Of a DNA stretch of 6,984 nt, positions 1-6,206 are shown in pieces. Below the pieces are notes generated by a model. The model saw nothing but the letters and a program-made list of their open reading frames with translations, was not told where the DNA came from and ran no database searches. The stretch's first letter is position 1, and each line of letters opens with the position of its first letter. The position numbers were made by a program, and so were the translations under genes. Source of the DNA: an uncultured Prevotella sp. (GTDB lineage Bacteria > Bacteroidota > Bacteroidia > Bacteroidales > Bacteroidaceae); contig UQRP01000058.1 of the NCBI GenBank assembly GCA_900543585.1, forward strand, positions 1 through 6,984, read 5' to 3'.

Positions 1-1
1 A

Positions 2-103
2 CCCCAGGTCGCTCACGGTCGTGGTGGCTTGCTTCGCTGCGCCACCGCGCCCGTTTGACGACCAGGGGTTATTCATAGTGTGACCCCTCCGGGGTCAGTG
101 CTC
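2..103 (+). repeat. Left copy of a 102-base structured inverted repeat element
   Basis: This segment aligns without gaps to the reverse complement of 6379-6480. The inner 47 bases (57-103) differ at only three positions, the outer ten bases (CCCCAGGTCG) are identical, and the middle is more diverged. Positions 15-28 can pair with 41-54 as a 14-base-pair stem with one mismatch, one G-T wobble and a 12-base loop (29-40). A second hairpin, TGACCCC-TCC-GGGGTCA, lies at 81-97. In the other copy the long stem is kept although bases on both sides have changed together. No gene is credible here. The element may be an intergenic dispersed repeat or a structured RNA/DNA element; its function is not known to me. 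Confidence 0.75.
81..97. other. GC-rich hairpin downstream of the receptor gene, possible transcription stop
   Basis: A perfect 7-base-pair dyad (TGACCCC / GGGGTCA) with a 3-base loop, about 100 bases beyond the receptor gene's stop codon. No T-run follows it on the minus strand, so it is not a canonical intrinsic terminator. It may only be a structural part of the repeat element, since the same hairpin occurs at 6385-6401. Confidence 0.35.
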
Positions 104-172
104 ACTCGGAACTTCAACCGATGTGCTCACTCGGAACTTCAAACGATGTGCTCACTCGAAGCTTCAACCGAT
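98..172 (+). repeat. Three 25-base tandem repeats next to the receptor gene's 3' end
   Basis: Units at 98-122, 123-147 and 148-172 each begin GTGCTCACTCG and end CGAT; they differ at only three positions in total. The first unit starts inside the end of the 102-base element (GTGCTC). A partial echo, GGTCAGTGCTCACTC, occurs at 92-106 and again at 184-198, just before the receptor's stop codon. No spacers separate the units, so this is a short minisatellite and not a CRISPR array. Confidence 0.9.
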
Positions 173-199
173 GTGCCCTCCACGGTCAGTGCTCACTCC

Positions 200-2284
200 T
201 CAAAATCTCACCCTTGTCTGGAACACCACGGCGGTGCCGGAAGAGAAGTTGGCATAACGGCGATTGGACCAATAGATGCGGCGGTCGACCTGGTTGAAGA
301 TGTTGTCGATGCCGAGCCCCGGCTCTATGGTGAGATGGCGGGCCAGGCGGAAGGAGTGGCTGGTGTTCAGATTCCAGACACCGTAGCCCGGTGCCCGCTC
401 ATAACCAGGATAGTAGGTAGGTCCCTGCAGACGACCGTTGATATTGATGTTCAGCGTGTACTTTCCCCACCAGGTATGGGTGTAGTCAGCCGCCACGGTG
501 ACGGTATTCCTCACGCTGCGCTCCAGGACCGTCCAGACGCCCTCACTCTTCGTCTTGGCATCCGTCCAGGCGTAGTTGGCCGTGAGAGCCAGACCGCTGA
601 GTGGTCGCACGCTCACCGAGGCGTTGACGCCATGGACAAGACCGCGGTCGCTGTTGATATACCTGTTGTAGGTGAAGAGGCTGTTGAAGGACGCGTCTGT
701 TATCTCCCCCGGGAACTCCGCCTTGAGCATCTCCTTAGCCGCGTCGTCGATATCATAAGCCTGGCGGACGATCATGTCCGTGACGCTGTTGATATACCCC
801 GTGAGCTCCGCCGAGACGATGCCGTTGTCATAGCCCGCCGTGAGTCCGACATAGTGGCTCTTCTCCGGTTTCAGGTCCTTGTTGCCGAAGGTCACGAGGG
901 GCCGTCCTGACGTCTGGTCGGCGAAATAATGGTAGTAGAGCTCGTCGAGACCCGGCGAGCGGAAACCCATGGCGTAGTTGGCGCGCAGACTCACAGAACC
1001 CACTTTATAGAGCAGGGCGAGCTTCGGTGTGAGGTGGTTGCCGAAAGCCTCGTTGTAGTCGTAGCGCAGTCCCGCCGTCGCCGTGACGTTGTCCACAACG
1101 CGCGTGTCGTGCTGGGCGTATGCCGAGATATTATAAAGGTGGGCCACGACATTTCCCGTCGTGGTGTGGATGAACTCATTCTTATACTCCGCACCGAAGA
1201 TGGTCGTCGAAGCCCGGTAGAAGTGGTTCGTGTTTCGGATGTTCACGTCGTAGAGCTGTTGCTTCTTCGACAATGTGTAGTCGCCGGGGCGATGCGTCAC
1301 CTTTCCGCGACTCGTCGTCGTAGTCCTGTATTCGTTGCCGTAGCGGAAGTTATGACTGAGGAAGTCGATGTTGAGGATGTGGTTGCGGTCGAAGATATAC
1401 TGTCCTCCCGCTGTCCACCGCAAGGTTTTGAAGCGCAGCTCGTAGTCGTAGCCACTGGCATAGCCCGTCATCTTCCGCGGGCGGTTGGAGAGTCGGTAGC
1501 TGTAGGCGCCCTCGCCGTAGAGGGAGAGGCCCTTCACGGGTCTGAGCTCCAGGCGCTCGTTGACGCTGTTCTGGTTGTATCCCATGACAAGGGTCTGGAG
1601 GGTAGGCTGTGTGGCACCGTCCGGTGTCTTCTTATACGCGAGGTCGTTGTTACGGAAGCTGTTACGCTCGTTGTGAGAGAAGCGTGTGAAGCTGCTGAGC
1701 CATCCGGTGTTGACACTCAGCGCCGTGTTCTCCGTGAGCTGTCCTTTGCTGCCTATCCTGACGTCCGCGTCGACACGGAAGAGGCGGTCTTTGGGCTGGT
1801 CGGTGATGATGTTGATGACGCCGCCGATGGCATCGCTGCCATAGAGCGAGGAGGCGGCACCGTTGAGGACCTCGATGCGCTTCACCGCCGTCATGTCAAT
1901 CTGGTTGAGGTCGACCTGTGTGGAGATGTCGCCGATGACCTTCTGTCCGTTGACGAGGATGAGGATGTACTTGTTGCCGAGGCCGTTGAGTCGGAGGAAG
2001 GAGCCCATGCTGGCCGGAGCGAGCTGCACGTTGGGCAGGAGGCGGCGGAGAGCCTCGGTGAAGTCGGTGACGCCGGTCTTGGCGATGTCGGAGGCTGTGA
2101 GCACGCTGACGGGCGTGGTGCTGTTACGAAGGCGCTCGTGGTGGCCGTTGCCCGTCACCACGACCTGGTCGAGCTGATGGATACCGCCAAAGACAGTGGT
2201 ATCGTTGACGGCCTTCGCCACCGTGTCGGCGTGGAGGTCGGAAGTGCCTAAGATGGCGAGAAGAGGAAGAAAGAAAAAACGCAT
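200..2284 (-). CDS. TonB-dependent outer-membrane receptor (siderophore/heme type)
   Basis: A 694-residue protein. It opens with a signal peptide (MRFFFLPLLAILGTSDLHA, cleavage probably near residue 19). A candidate TonB box, QVVVTG, is at 40-45. A plug domain covers about 50-165, with PVSVLTASDI (58-67) and the family hallmark GSDAIGGVINIIT near 149-161. The rest is a 22-strand-type beta-barrel that ends in phenylalanine (TRVRF), as outer-membrane barrels do. Barrel motifs FRSPGLDELYY and GNKDLKPE resemble the FRAP and NPDL boxes of heme receptors but are not identical, so heme, a siderophore or a cobalamin-like ligand are all possible. There is no SusD-like partner and no N-terminal carboxypeptidase-like domain, which argues against glycan uptake. 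The ATG at 2284 is chosen because it gives the signal peptide; the open frame further upstream runs into the permease gene. It is the third gene of the operon, 47 bases after the permease. Confidence 0.93.
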   Translation of the reverse strand: MRFFFLPLLAILGTSDLHADTVAKAVNDTTVFGGIHQLDQVVVTGNGHHERLRNSTTPVSVLTASDIAKTGVTDFTEALRRLLPNVQLAPASMGSFLRLNGLGNKYILILVNGQKVIGDISTQVDLNQIDMTAVKRIEVLNGAASSLYGSDAIGGVINIITDQPKDRLFRVDADVRIGSKGQLTENTALSVNTGWLSSFTRFSHNERNSFRNNDLAYKKTPDGATQPTLQTLVMGYNQNSVNERLELRPVKGLSLYGEGAYSYRLSNRPRKMTGYASGYDYELRFKTLRWTAGGQYIFDRNHILNIDFLSHNFRYGNEYRTTTTSRGKVTHRPGDYTLSKKQQLYDVNIRNTNHFYRASTTIFGAEYKNEFIHTTTGNVVAHLYNISAYAQHDTRVVDNVTATAGLRYDYNEAFGNHLTPKLALLYKVGSVSLRANYAMGFRSPGLDELYYHYFADQTSGRPLVTFGNKDLKPEKSHYVGLTAGYDNGIVSAELTGYINSVTDMIVRQAYDIDDAAKEMLKAEFPGEITDASFNSLFTYNRYINSDRGLVHGVNASVSVRPLSGLALTANYAWTDAKTKSEGVWTVLERSVRNTVTVAADYTHTWWGKYTLNININGRLQGPTYYPGYERAPGYGVWNLNTSHSFRLARHLTIEPGLGIDNIFNQVDRRIYWSNRRYANFSSGTAVVFQTRVRF

Positions 2285-2308
2285 GATGATGATGGTTGAT
2301 GATGAAAG

Positions 2309-2321
2309 GCGCCGCTGGCGC
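2309..2321 (-). other. Small GC hairpin between permease and receptor genes
   Basis: GCGCC-N3-GGCGC forms a 5-base-pair stem in the 47-base gap. On the minus strand it is followed by CTTTC, which is too weak for a convincing terminator. It could damp read-through or mark an RNA processing point; this is speculative. Confidence 0.35.
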
Positions 2322-2331
2322 GAGGGGCAGG

Positions 2332-3525
2332 CTATTTCGCTCTGCGTGAGAGGCTGTAGGTGACGACGAGGGTCACCACGGCCAGAGCGAGCTCGATGAT
2401 GCAGAGACCACGGTAGTCGAGCCACTGGCCTACGCCACCGGCCACGACGGCTAAGAGGGCGCCACTGGTGTGGACGATGACGACCTGGACGGTGAAGTCG
2501 GTGCCCTCACGCCCCTCGCGGACGAAGTCCATCGACGAAGCATAGAGGGTGACGGCGGCAGAGGCCTCGACGGCGCGCAGCAGGATGATGCCCGTCAGGA
2601 CAAGGGGCAGGGAGGGGGTGAGGAAGGTCAGGGCGAGGAAGTAGACGGGGACGGCGAGGGCGGCTGTGGCCACGAGGCACCGTGCCGTGCGCACCCCCAC
2701 CCGCTTGACCCACCATCCGGCGAAGAGGGCCATGACGAAGGCCACGGAGGTGCCGATGACTCCATTGTAGAGCCCTATCTCCCGCATGTTGTAGCCCATG
2801 TCGACCATCCAGGGCTTGAGCATAACCATGATGCCGTCGAAGCCCGCGAAGAAGAGCACGAGGAAGACAACCTGCGGCCACACCTCGCGCCGCGTGAAGA
2901 AGTTCAGAAGATCCTGGAAGCCAGCCCGCTTCCTGTGCTTATGCTCCCTGACGACGATATGCTTGTTCAACGTCACGGGGATGACCAAGAGGAGGGCGAA
3001 GAAGCCGAGGAGGGGTACGACGACATGCCAGCCGTAACTGTGGAGGAACATGATGAAGAATCCCCCACCGAGGATGCGGCCCACATAGCGGCCCATGGAC
3101 TTCGTGCTCGTCACGGCACTGTGGTCGCCACGGCTGAAGGCGTTGACGGCGAGGGTGTCGCTGGTGACATTCTGTACCGAGGCACAGAAGGTGGAGATGA
3201 GGACCAGGGCGATGATGATGGGGAGGTTCTTGGTCACGTCGAGACAGCCCACGATGATGATGGCCAGGGCGAAGACGAGCTCCGTGGAGATGAGGAGCTT
3301 CTTGAAGTCACCCACCGTGACGCAGTGGCGGTCGATGAGCGGTGCCCAGGCAAACTTCAACGACCAGGGCAGACGGACGAGGCTGAGCAGACCGATGGTG
3401 GCCAGTCCGATATGGTGCTGGCGCATGGTGACCTGCAGGGCAGTCATGATGAACGTAGAGGGGATGGCACGTGCCAGATAGAGGCAGAAGAAAGTGCTGA
3501 GATTGATGACCTTGTTGTTATCCAA
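2332..3525 (-). CDS. MFS permease, RhtX/FptX-like siderophore or ligand importer
   Basis: A 397-residue inner-membrane protein with about 12 hydrophobic segments and a charged central loop near 190-215 (HKHRKR at 195-200). Residues 48-66 (SLVRLPWSLKFAWAPLIDR) and 331-347 (SMDFVREGREGTDFTVQ) match the pattern I know from the AmpG/RhtX/FptX branch of the MFS, whose members import muropeptides or siderophores without an ABC transporter. Location directly upstream of a TonB-dependent receptor supports ligand import across the inner membrane. The start appears to be TTG at 3525: no ATG is available until residue 27, and starting there would remove the first membrane segment. The frame remains open upstream, so the exact start is uncertain. 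The gene follows the ATPase after 66 bases with no clear promoter between them. An efflux role is a less likely alternative. Confidence 0.85.
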   Translation of the reverse strand: MDNNKVINLSTFFCLYLARAIPSTFIMTALQVTMRQHHIGLATIGLLSLVRLPWSLKFAWAPLIDRHCVTVGDFKKLLISTELVFALAIIIVGCLDVTKNLPIIIALVLISTFCASVQNVTSDTLAVNAFSRGDHSAVTSTKSMGRYVGRILGGGFFIMFLHSYGWHVVVPLLGFFALLLVIPVTLNKHIVVREHKHRKRAGFQDLLNFFTRREVWPQVVFLVLFFAGFDGIMVMLKPWMVDMGYNMREIGLYNGVIGTSVAFVMALFAGWWVKRVGVRTARCLVATAALAVPVYFLALTFLTPSLPLVLTGIILLRAVEASAAVTLYASSMDFVREGREGTDFTVQVVIVHTSGALLAVVAGGVGQWLDYRGLCIIELALAVVTLVVTYSLSRRAK

Positions 3526-3547
3526 TGGTTGTAAAGTATTATATGAG

Positions 3548-3579
3548 GATCTTCTGATCTTCCGGACTTCCGGACTTCT
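3548..3579. repeat. Four degenerate 8-base tandem repeats in the ATPase-permease gap
   Basis: The units are GATCTTCT, GATCTTCC, GGACTTCC and GGACTTCT, in immediate succession. They fill half of the 66-base gap between the ATPase stop and the permease start. No function is evident; slippage could vary their number. Confidence 0.8.
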
Positions 3580-3591
3580 AATACAACAAAT

Positions 3592-4413
3592 TCAATTGAA
3601 AGTTCCGAAGAGGTAGTCACTGGTGAGCTGCTCTTTGGGGTTGTGGAAGATGTCGTAGGCGTTGCCCTGCTCCACAACCTTCCCGTCGTACATGAATACA
3701 ACGTAGTCGGCGATGCGCATGGCCTGGCGCAGGGTGTGGGTCACCATGACGACGGTATAGTGTCCCTTCATACTTGTGAAGAGGTCCTCTATCTTCTGAC
3801 TGGAGACGGGGTCGAGGGCACTGGTAGCCTCATCGGCGAGGATAACCTTCGGCTCCACGGCGAGGCTGCGAGCCAGGCAGAGGCGCTGCTGCTGTCCACC
3901 GCTGAGTACCGCGGGAGTGTCATGGAGCCGGTCCTTGACCTCGTCCCAGAGTCCCCCGGCGGTGAGGTAGCGCTCCACGATGCCGTCGAGATGGCGGCGG
4001 TTGTGGATGCCGTGGATACGGGCACCGTAGGCCACATTGCTGTAGATGTCCATGGGCAGGGGGCAGGGGCGCTGGGGCACGAGGCCGATGGCGCGGCGGA
4101 GCTCGGTGAGGGCACGACCATGGGCCTTGATGATGTCCCTGTCGCCTAAGGTGATGCTGCCACTGACCGAGAGACCCTCGGTGCCGTCGTTGAGACGGTT
4201 GAAGGTCCTCAGCAGCGTGCTCTTGCCACAGCCCGAGGGACCGATGATGCAGGTGACCTTGTTGTGGGGGATGTCGATGTCGACACCTTTAAGAATCTCC
4301 TTTCCACCGATAGAGAGGCGGAGGTCGTGGACCCTGAGGCGGTCGTCGGCGGGTGCCTGGGGAGCAGCGTGACGGGAAGGTCGGTCATGGGAAAATATCC
4401 TGCTGAATATCAT
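3592..4413 (-). CDS. PstB-like ABC transporter ATP-binding protein
   Basis: A 273-residue cytoplasmic ATPase with every catalytic element of an ABC nucleotide-binding domain: Walker A GPSGCGKST (58-66), Q-loop Gln114, signature LSGGQQQRLC (170-179), Walker B VILADE (190-195), D-loop SALDP (198-202) and switch His226. The stretches around PLPMDIYSNVAYG (118-130) and LSGGQQQRLC, and the C-terminal TSDYLFGTFN, resemble PstB of phosphate importers. The Walker B region reads DEATSALDP rather than the usual PstB DEPCSALDP or DEPTSALDP. The ATG at 4413 is chosen because the promoter lies at 4464-4494, inside any longer reading frame, and because this length suits PstB (about 257 residues in E. coli). 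AAGAAG lies just upstream of it. No pstS, pstC, pstA or phoU is present, so the transported substrate and membrane partners are unknown. It is the first gene of the operon with the permease and receptor. Confidence 0.88.
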   Translation of the reverse strand: MIFSRIFSHDRPSRHAAPQAPADDRLRVHDLRLSIGGKEILKGVDIDIPHNKVTCIIGPSGCGKSTLLRTFNRLNDGTEGLSVSGSITLGDRDIIKAHGRALTELRRAIGLVPQRPCPLPMDIYSNVAYGARIHGIHNRRHLDGIVERYLTAGGLWDEVKDRLHDTPAVLSGGQQQRLCLARSLAVEPKVILADEATSALDPVSSQKIEDLFTSMKGHYTVVMVTHTLRQAMRIADYVVFMYDGKVVEQGNAYDIFHNPKEQLTSDYLFGTFN

Positions 4414-4463
4414 AAGCTTCTTGTTTATTGTGCGTTGGCAGCTGTCTGCCACTTTCTCGGTTG

Positions 4464-4494
4464 CAAAGTTACCCCGATATTCTGTCGTGGCAAA
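4464..4494 (-). promoter_or_regulatory. Bacteroidetes-type promoter for the ATPase-permease-receptor operon
   Basis: On the minus strand the -7 box TAACTTTG is at 4471-4464 and a -33 box TTTG is at 4494-4491, separated by 19 bases. This matches the established Bacteroidetes consensus (TTTG, about 19-21 bases, TAnnTTTG). Transcription would begin near 4457, giving a leader of roughly 45 bases before the ATG at 4413. It excludes the longer ATPase reading frame that begins at 4500. Confidence 0.82.
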
Positions 4495-4515
4495 TACCAT
4501 GAAGAGAGTAAATTG

Positions 4516-4532
4516 ATACCAAACGTATGGTA
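4516..4532 (-). promoter_or_regulatory. Candidate operator TACCA-N6-TGGTA upstream of the uptake operon
   Basis: On the plus strand the site reads ATACCAAACGTATGGTA. Its 16-base core is a near-perfect dyad with one mismatched pair. It ends 45 bases upstream of the -7 box and 22 bases upstream of the -33 box, where an activator would bind. The same sequence, with identical internal spacing, recurs upstream of the response-regulator gene at 6221-6237. A further half-site, ATACCAT, abuts the -33 box at 4494-4500. Confidence 0.6.
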
Positions 4533-4611
4533 GAGGGGGCGTGATTGGTGGTGGGTGATGGTAATAATGACTTGAATGCCCAAAGTTGACAAATCACCTA
4601 TGGAGGTTCGT

Positions 4612-4632
4612 TTAACTTAATTTATAAGTTAA
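4612..4632 (+). promoter_or_regulatory. Palindromic operator of the toxin-antitoxin-like operon
   Basis: TTAACTTA and TAAGTTAA form perfect 8-base arms around ATTTA. The right arm ends immediately before the -33 box at 4633. This is where an autorepressing XRE-family antitoxin typically binds; binding by the protein encoded at 5158-5445 is an inference from context. Confidence 0.6.
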
Positions 4633-4666
4633 TTTGTCATTCTATCAAATCAATATATTATCTTTG
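4633..4666 (+). promoter_or_regulatory. Bacteroidetes-type promoter for the toxin-antitoxin-like operon
   Basis: A TTTG at 4633-4636 and TATCTTTG (TAnnTTTG) at 4659-4666 are separated by 22 bases, slightly longer than usual. Transcription would start near 4672, leaving only about ten bases before the ATG at 4683, so the leader is very short. Confidence 0.65.
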
Positions 4667-4682
4667 CAACAAATCATGAGAC

Positions 4683-5171
4683 ATGGCAGAGAAATACCAC
4701 ATAGAACTTGTAGAGGAACACAAAAATGTAAACTTCTATAGTATTCATATCGATGGACAGGAACTTACAGAATTAGAAAGATTCTTTGACAAGTTCCCTA
4801 TTGGCTGCAAATACGATGACTATGTGGATATAATTGTAGCGTGGCTTGATAAAATTGGTGAGAAAGGGGCTCTGGAACGCTATTTTAGACCAGAGGGGCA
4901 CTATGGTGATGGAGTTGGAGTCATACCAATAGATATAGGCAACAAGATTAGGTTATATTGTTTAAGACTCTCTGACAAGATTGTAATCTTTGGTAATGGA
5001 GGCATAAAAGATGCGGATAAATGGGAGAACAGCAAGGCCCTTGCTCCCTATGTTCGATTGCTTATAGATACGAGTCGTTTTATTCGACATAGAATAAATG
5101 ATGGCAAGCTATCATTAGTAGATAAGGAAATATTAGGCGATTTAAATTTTATTAGAAATGAGAAGAAGTAG
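4683..5171 (+). CDS. Putative type II toxin, RelE/HigB-like (hypothetical)
   Basis: A 162-residue soluble protein with no signal peptide or membrane segment. The core at 88-109 (KIRLYCLRLSDKIVIFGNGGIK) has the shape of the central strands of RelE/ParE/HigB-superfamily toxins, in which an arginine-led strand is followed by a hydrophobic strand and a G-rich turn. I recognise the arrangement more than the family, so a ribosome-dependent mRNA-cleaving role is an inference. Its last 14 bases overlap the start of an XRE-type regulator gene, giving the toxin-first order of higBA modules. The region is much more AT-rich than its surroundings (16 of 60 bases G+C at 5101-5160, against 41 of 60 at 3901-3960 in the ATPase gene), which suggests acquisition by transfer. 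Alternatives are a regulatory partner of the HTH protein or an unrelated domain of unknown function. Confidence 0.68.
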   Translation: MAEKYHIELVEEHKNVNFYSIHIDGQELTELERFFDKFPIGCKYDDYVDIIVAWLDKIGEKGALERYFRPEGHYGDGVGVIPIDIGNKIRLYCLRLSDKIVIFGNGGIKDADKWENSKALAPYVRLLIDTSRFIRHRINDGKLSLVDKEILGDLNFIRNEKK

Positions 5172-5445
5172 AATTATAGATGAAAGACGCCGCCATGTGA
5201 GCGATGAGACGCGAAAGTCGGTAGATCTTTCTTTCCAAATAGTAGATAGAATCCACGAAATACTTATATTGAAAGGCCTCAAGCAGAAAGATCTTGCAAC
5301 ACTTCTTGGAAAATCAGAAGCAGAGATTAGCAGGTGGATGAGGGGCACTCACAACTTCACTATTGATACATTGATTTCAATAGAGCAAGTTCTCCATGCT
5401 CCCATCCTCAAAGTCGTAGGAAAAGAGGAGGCATTACCTGCTTAA
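5158..5445 (+). CDS. XRE-family HTH protein, probable antitoxin
   Basis: A 95-residue protein. A basic, probably helical N-terminus (1-40) is followed by a classic Cro/C1-type helix-turn-helix at about 41-80: LKQKDLATLLGKSEAEISRW carries the two DNA-binding helices, and TIDTLISIEQVL the following helix. The N-terminal extension may wrap the partner protein, as antitoxin tails do. The ATG lies 14 bases inside the upstream gene, so the two are translationally coupled. The palindrome at 4612-4632 on the shared promoter is the likely binding site for autorepression. Its location after a RelE/HigB-like gene supports an antitoxin role; a free-standing transcription factor is the alternative. Confidence 0.8.
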   Translation: MRRSRIIDERRRHVSDETRKSVDLSFQIVDRIHEILILKGLKQKDLATLLGKSEAEISRWMRGTHNFTIDTLISIEQVLHAPILKVVGKEEALPA

Positions 5446-5458
5446 ACAGACATACCAT

Positions 5459-5493
5459 TAACACCTAACACCCAACACCTAACACCTACCACC
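5459..5493. repeat. Five 7-base repeats (TAACACC) between convergent genes
   Basis: The units are TAACACC, TAACACC, CAACACC, TAACACC and TACCACC in direct succession. They fill most of the 47-base gap between the end of the HTH gene (5445) and the convergent response-regulator gene; the last base is part of that gene's stop codon. There is no hairpin, so it is not a standard bidirectional terminator. Confidence 0.85.
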
Positions 5494-6140
5494 TAAATAT
5501 AAAACTCCATGGTGCTGACGAGGCCGGCGCGGAAGGCATATTTCACGGCCTCGTGGGCCGTGTTGACGCCGAGCTTCCGGAAGATGTTTTTGCGATGGGT
5601 GTTGATGGTGTGGATGCTGGAGCAGCGTTCGGCAGCTATCTCCTTCGTCGTCCGGCCCTGAGCGATGGCTTTGAGGACGGCGAGCTCGGTGGCCGTGAGC
5701 TGAGCCTGCGGCGTCTCCCTCTCCTCCTGGATATCAGAGAGGAGGGCCTCAGTGGCATGCTGGCAGATGTAGCGGCTACCGGAGCGCGTGACGTTGATGG
5801 CCTCGCGGAGAAGATAGATAGGGGTGTCCTTGAAGACGATGCTGATACGCTTGGAGGAATAGAGGAACTTCTTCACCGTGGCGTGGTTAAGGTCATCGCT
5901 GATGAGCAGCCACATGGACTCAGGAAACCGGTCGACGACGATGAGGAGATTGTCCTCGTCGGTGAAGTCGAAGAGGGTGTAGTCGATGACGACGACGGTA
6001 TGACTGTCATGCCGCAGTCGCTCGATGAGGGCGGCCTTATCCTCTACGATGGTGACGTTGCTCTCGGAATATTCCGAGAGCAACGTTTTCAAACCCAGGC
6101 GCGTCAGCTCCTGATTATCAGCCAGAATAAAATCTCTCAT
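5493..6140 (-). CDS. NarL/LuxR-type two-component response regulator
   Basis: A 215-residue cytoplasmic DNA-binding regulator. The receiver domain covers about 1-125: acidic Asp8, phosphoacceptor Asp53 (VVVIDYTLFDF), Ser81 (LLISDD) and Lys104 (VFKDTP) are all in their expected places, so phosphorylation control looks intact. A linker (about 135-147) leads to a LuxR-type HTH (148-212: LTATELAVLKAIAQGRTTKE, then HTINTHRKNIFRKLGV, whose second part is the recognition helix). The length is normal for NarL/FixJ proteins. The ATG at 6140 fits the promoter and the family N-terminus; a TTG two codons earlier (6146) is less likely. No histidine kinase lies in the window, so the signal is unknown. It is convergent with the toxin-antitoxin-like pair. 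A shared upstream dyad links it to the uptake operon. A perfect 32-base palindrome lies within codons 19-29. Confidence 0.92.
   Translation of the reverse strand: MRDFILADNQELTRLGLKTLLSEYSESNVTIVEDKAALIERLRHDSHTVVVIDYTLFDFTDEDNLLIVVDRFPESMWLLISDDLNHATVKKFLYSSKRISIVFKDTPIYLLREAINVTRSGSRYICQHATEALLSDIQEERETPQAQLTATELAVLKAIAQGRTTKEIAAERCSSIHTINTHRKNIFRKLGVNTAHEAVKYAFRAGLVSTMEFYI
6055..6086. repeat. Perfect 32-base palindrome inside the response-regulator gene
   Basis: The arm ACGTTGCTCTCGGAAT (6055-6070) is followed directly by its exact reverse complement (6071-6086), with no loop bases. It encodes part of the receiver domain (residues TLLSEYSESNV, 19-29), 55-86 bases into the gene. It may act as an internal DNA-binding site or as an mRNA hairpin early in the message. 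Confidence 0.95.
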
Positions 6141-6167
6141 TAACAATATCGCTCATTATATCGCCTG

Positions 6168-6198
6168 CAAAGTTACAGAGAAAGGAGATGTGAGGAAA
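6168..6198 (-). promoter_or_regulatory. Bacteroidetes-type promoter for the response-regulator gene
   Basis: On the minus strand TAACTTTG occupies 6175-6168, identical to the -7 box of the uptake operon. The -33 position (6198-6195) reads TTTC, one base off TTTG, with a 19-base spacer. The leader would be about 20 bases. The weak -33 box fits a promoter that needs an activator. Confidence 0.72.
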
Positions 6199-6206
6199 TC
6201 GTCACT

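Noticed and set aside
98..172. Possible CRISPR array (also considered for 6817-6909).
   Set aside because: The units abut directly with no unique spacers, and no cas genes are present.
80..910. Long plus-strand open frame across the receptor gene's 3' end.
   Set aside because: It lies opposite the well-supported receptor gene, starts with GTG inside the palindrome of the repeat element, and shows no domain; it is a shadow of GC-rich coding DNA.
2285..2425. Extended N-terminus for the receptor gene starting at 2425.
   Set aside because: It would overlap the permease coding sequence and place a signal peptide internally at residue 48.
929..3534. Two long plus-strand open frames opposite the receptor and permease genes (929-2251 and 2470-3534).
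   Set aside because: Both are antisense to genes with clear signal peptide, plug or membrane motifs; their products are low-complexity and rich in Glu, Val, Asp and Gly, typical of the antisense frame.
4414..4500. Extended N-terminus for the ATPase starting at 4500.
   Set aside because: It covers both promoter boxes and adds 29 residues not expected in PstB-like proteins.
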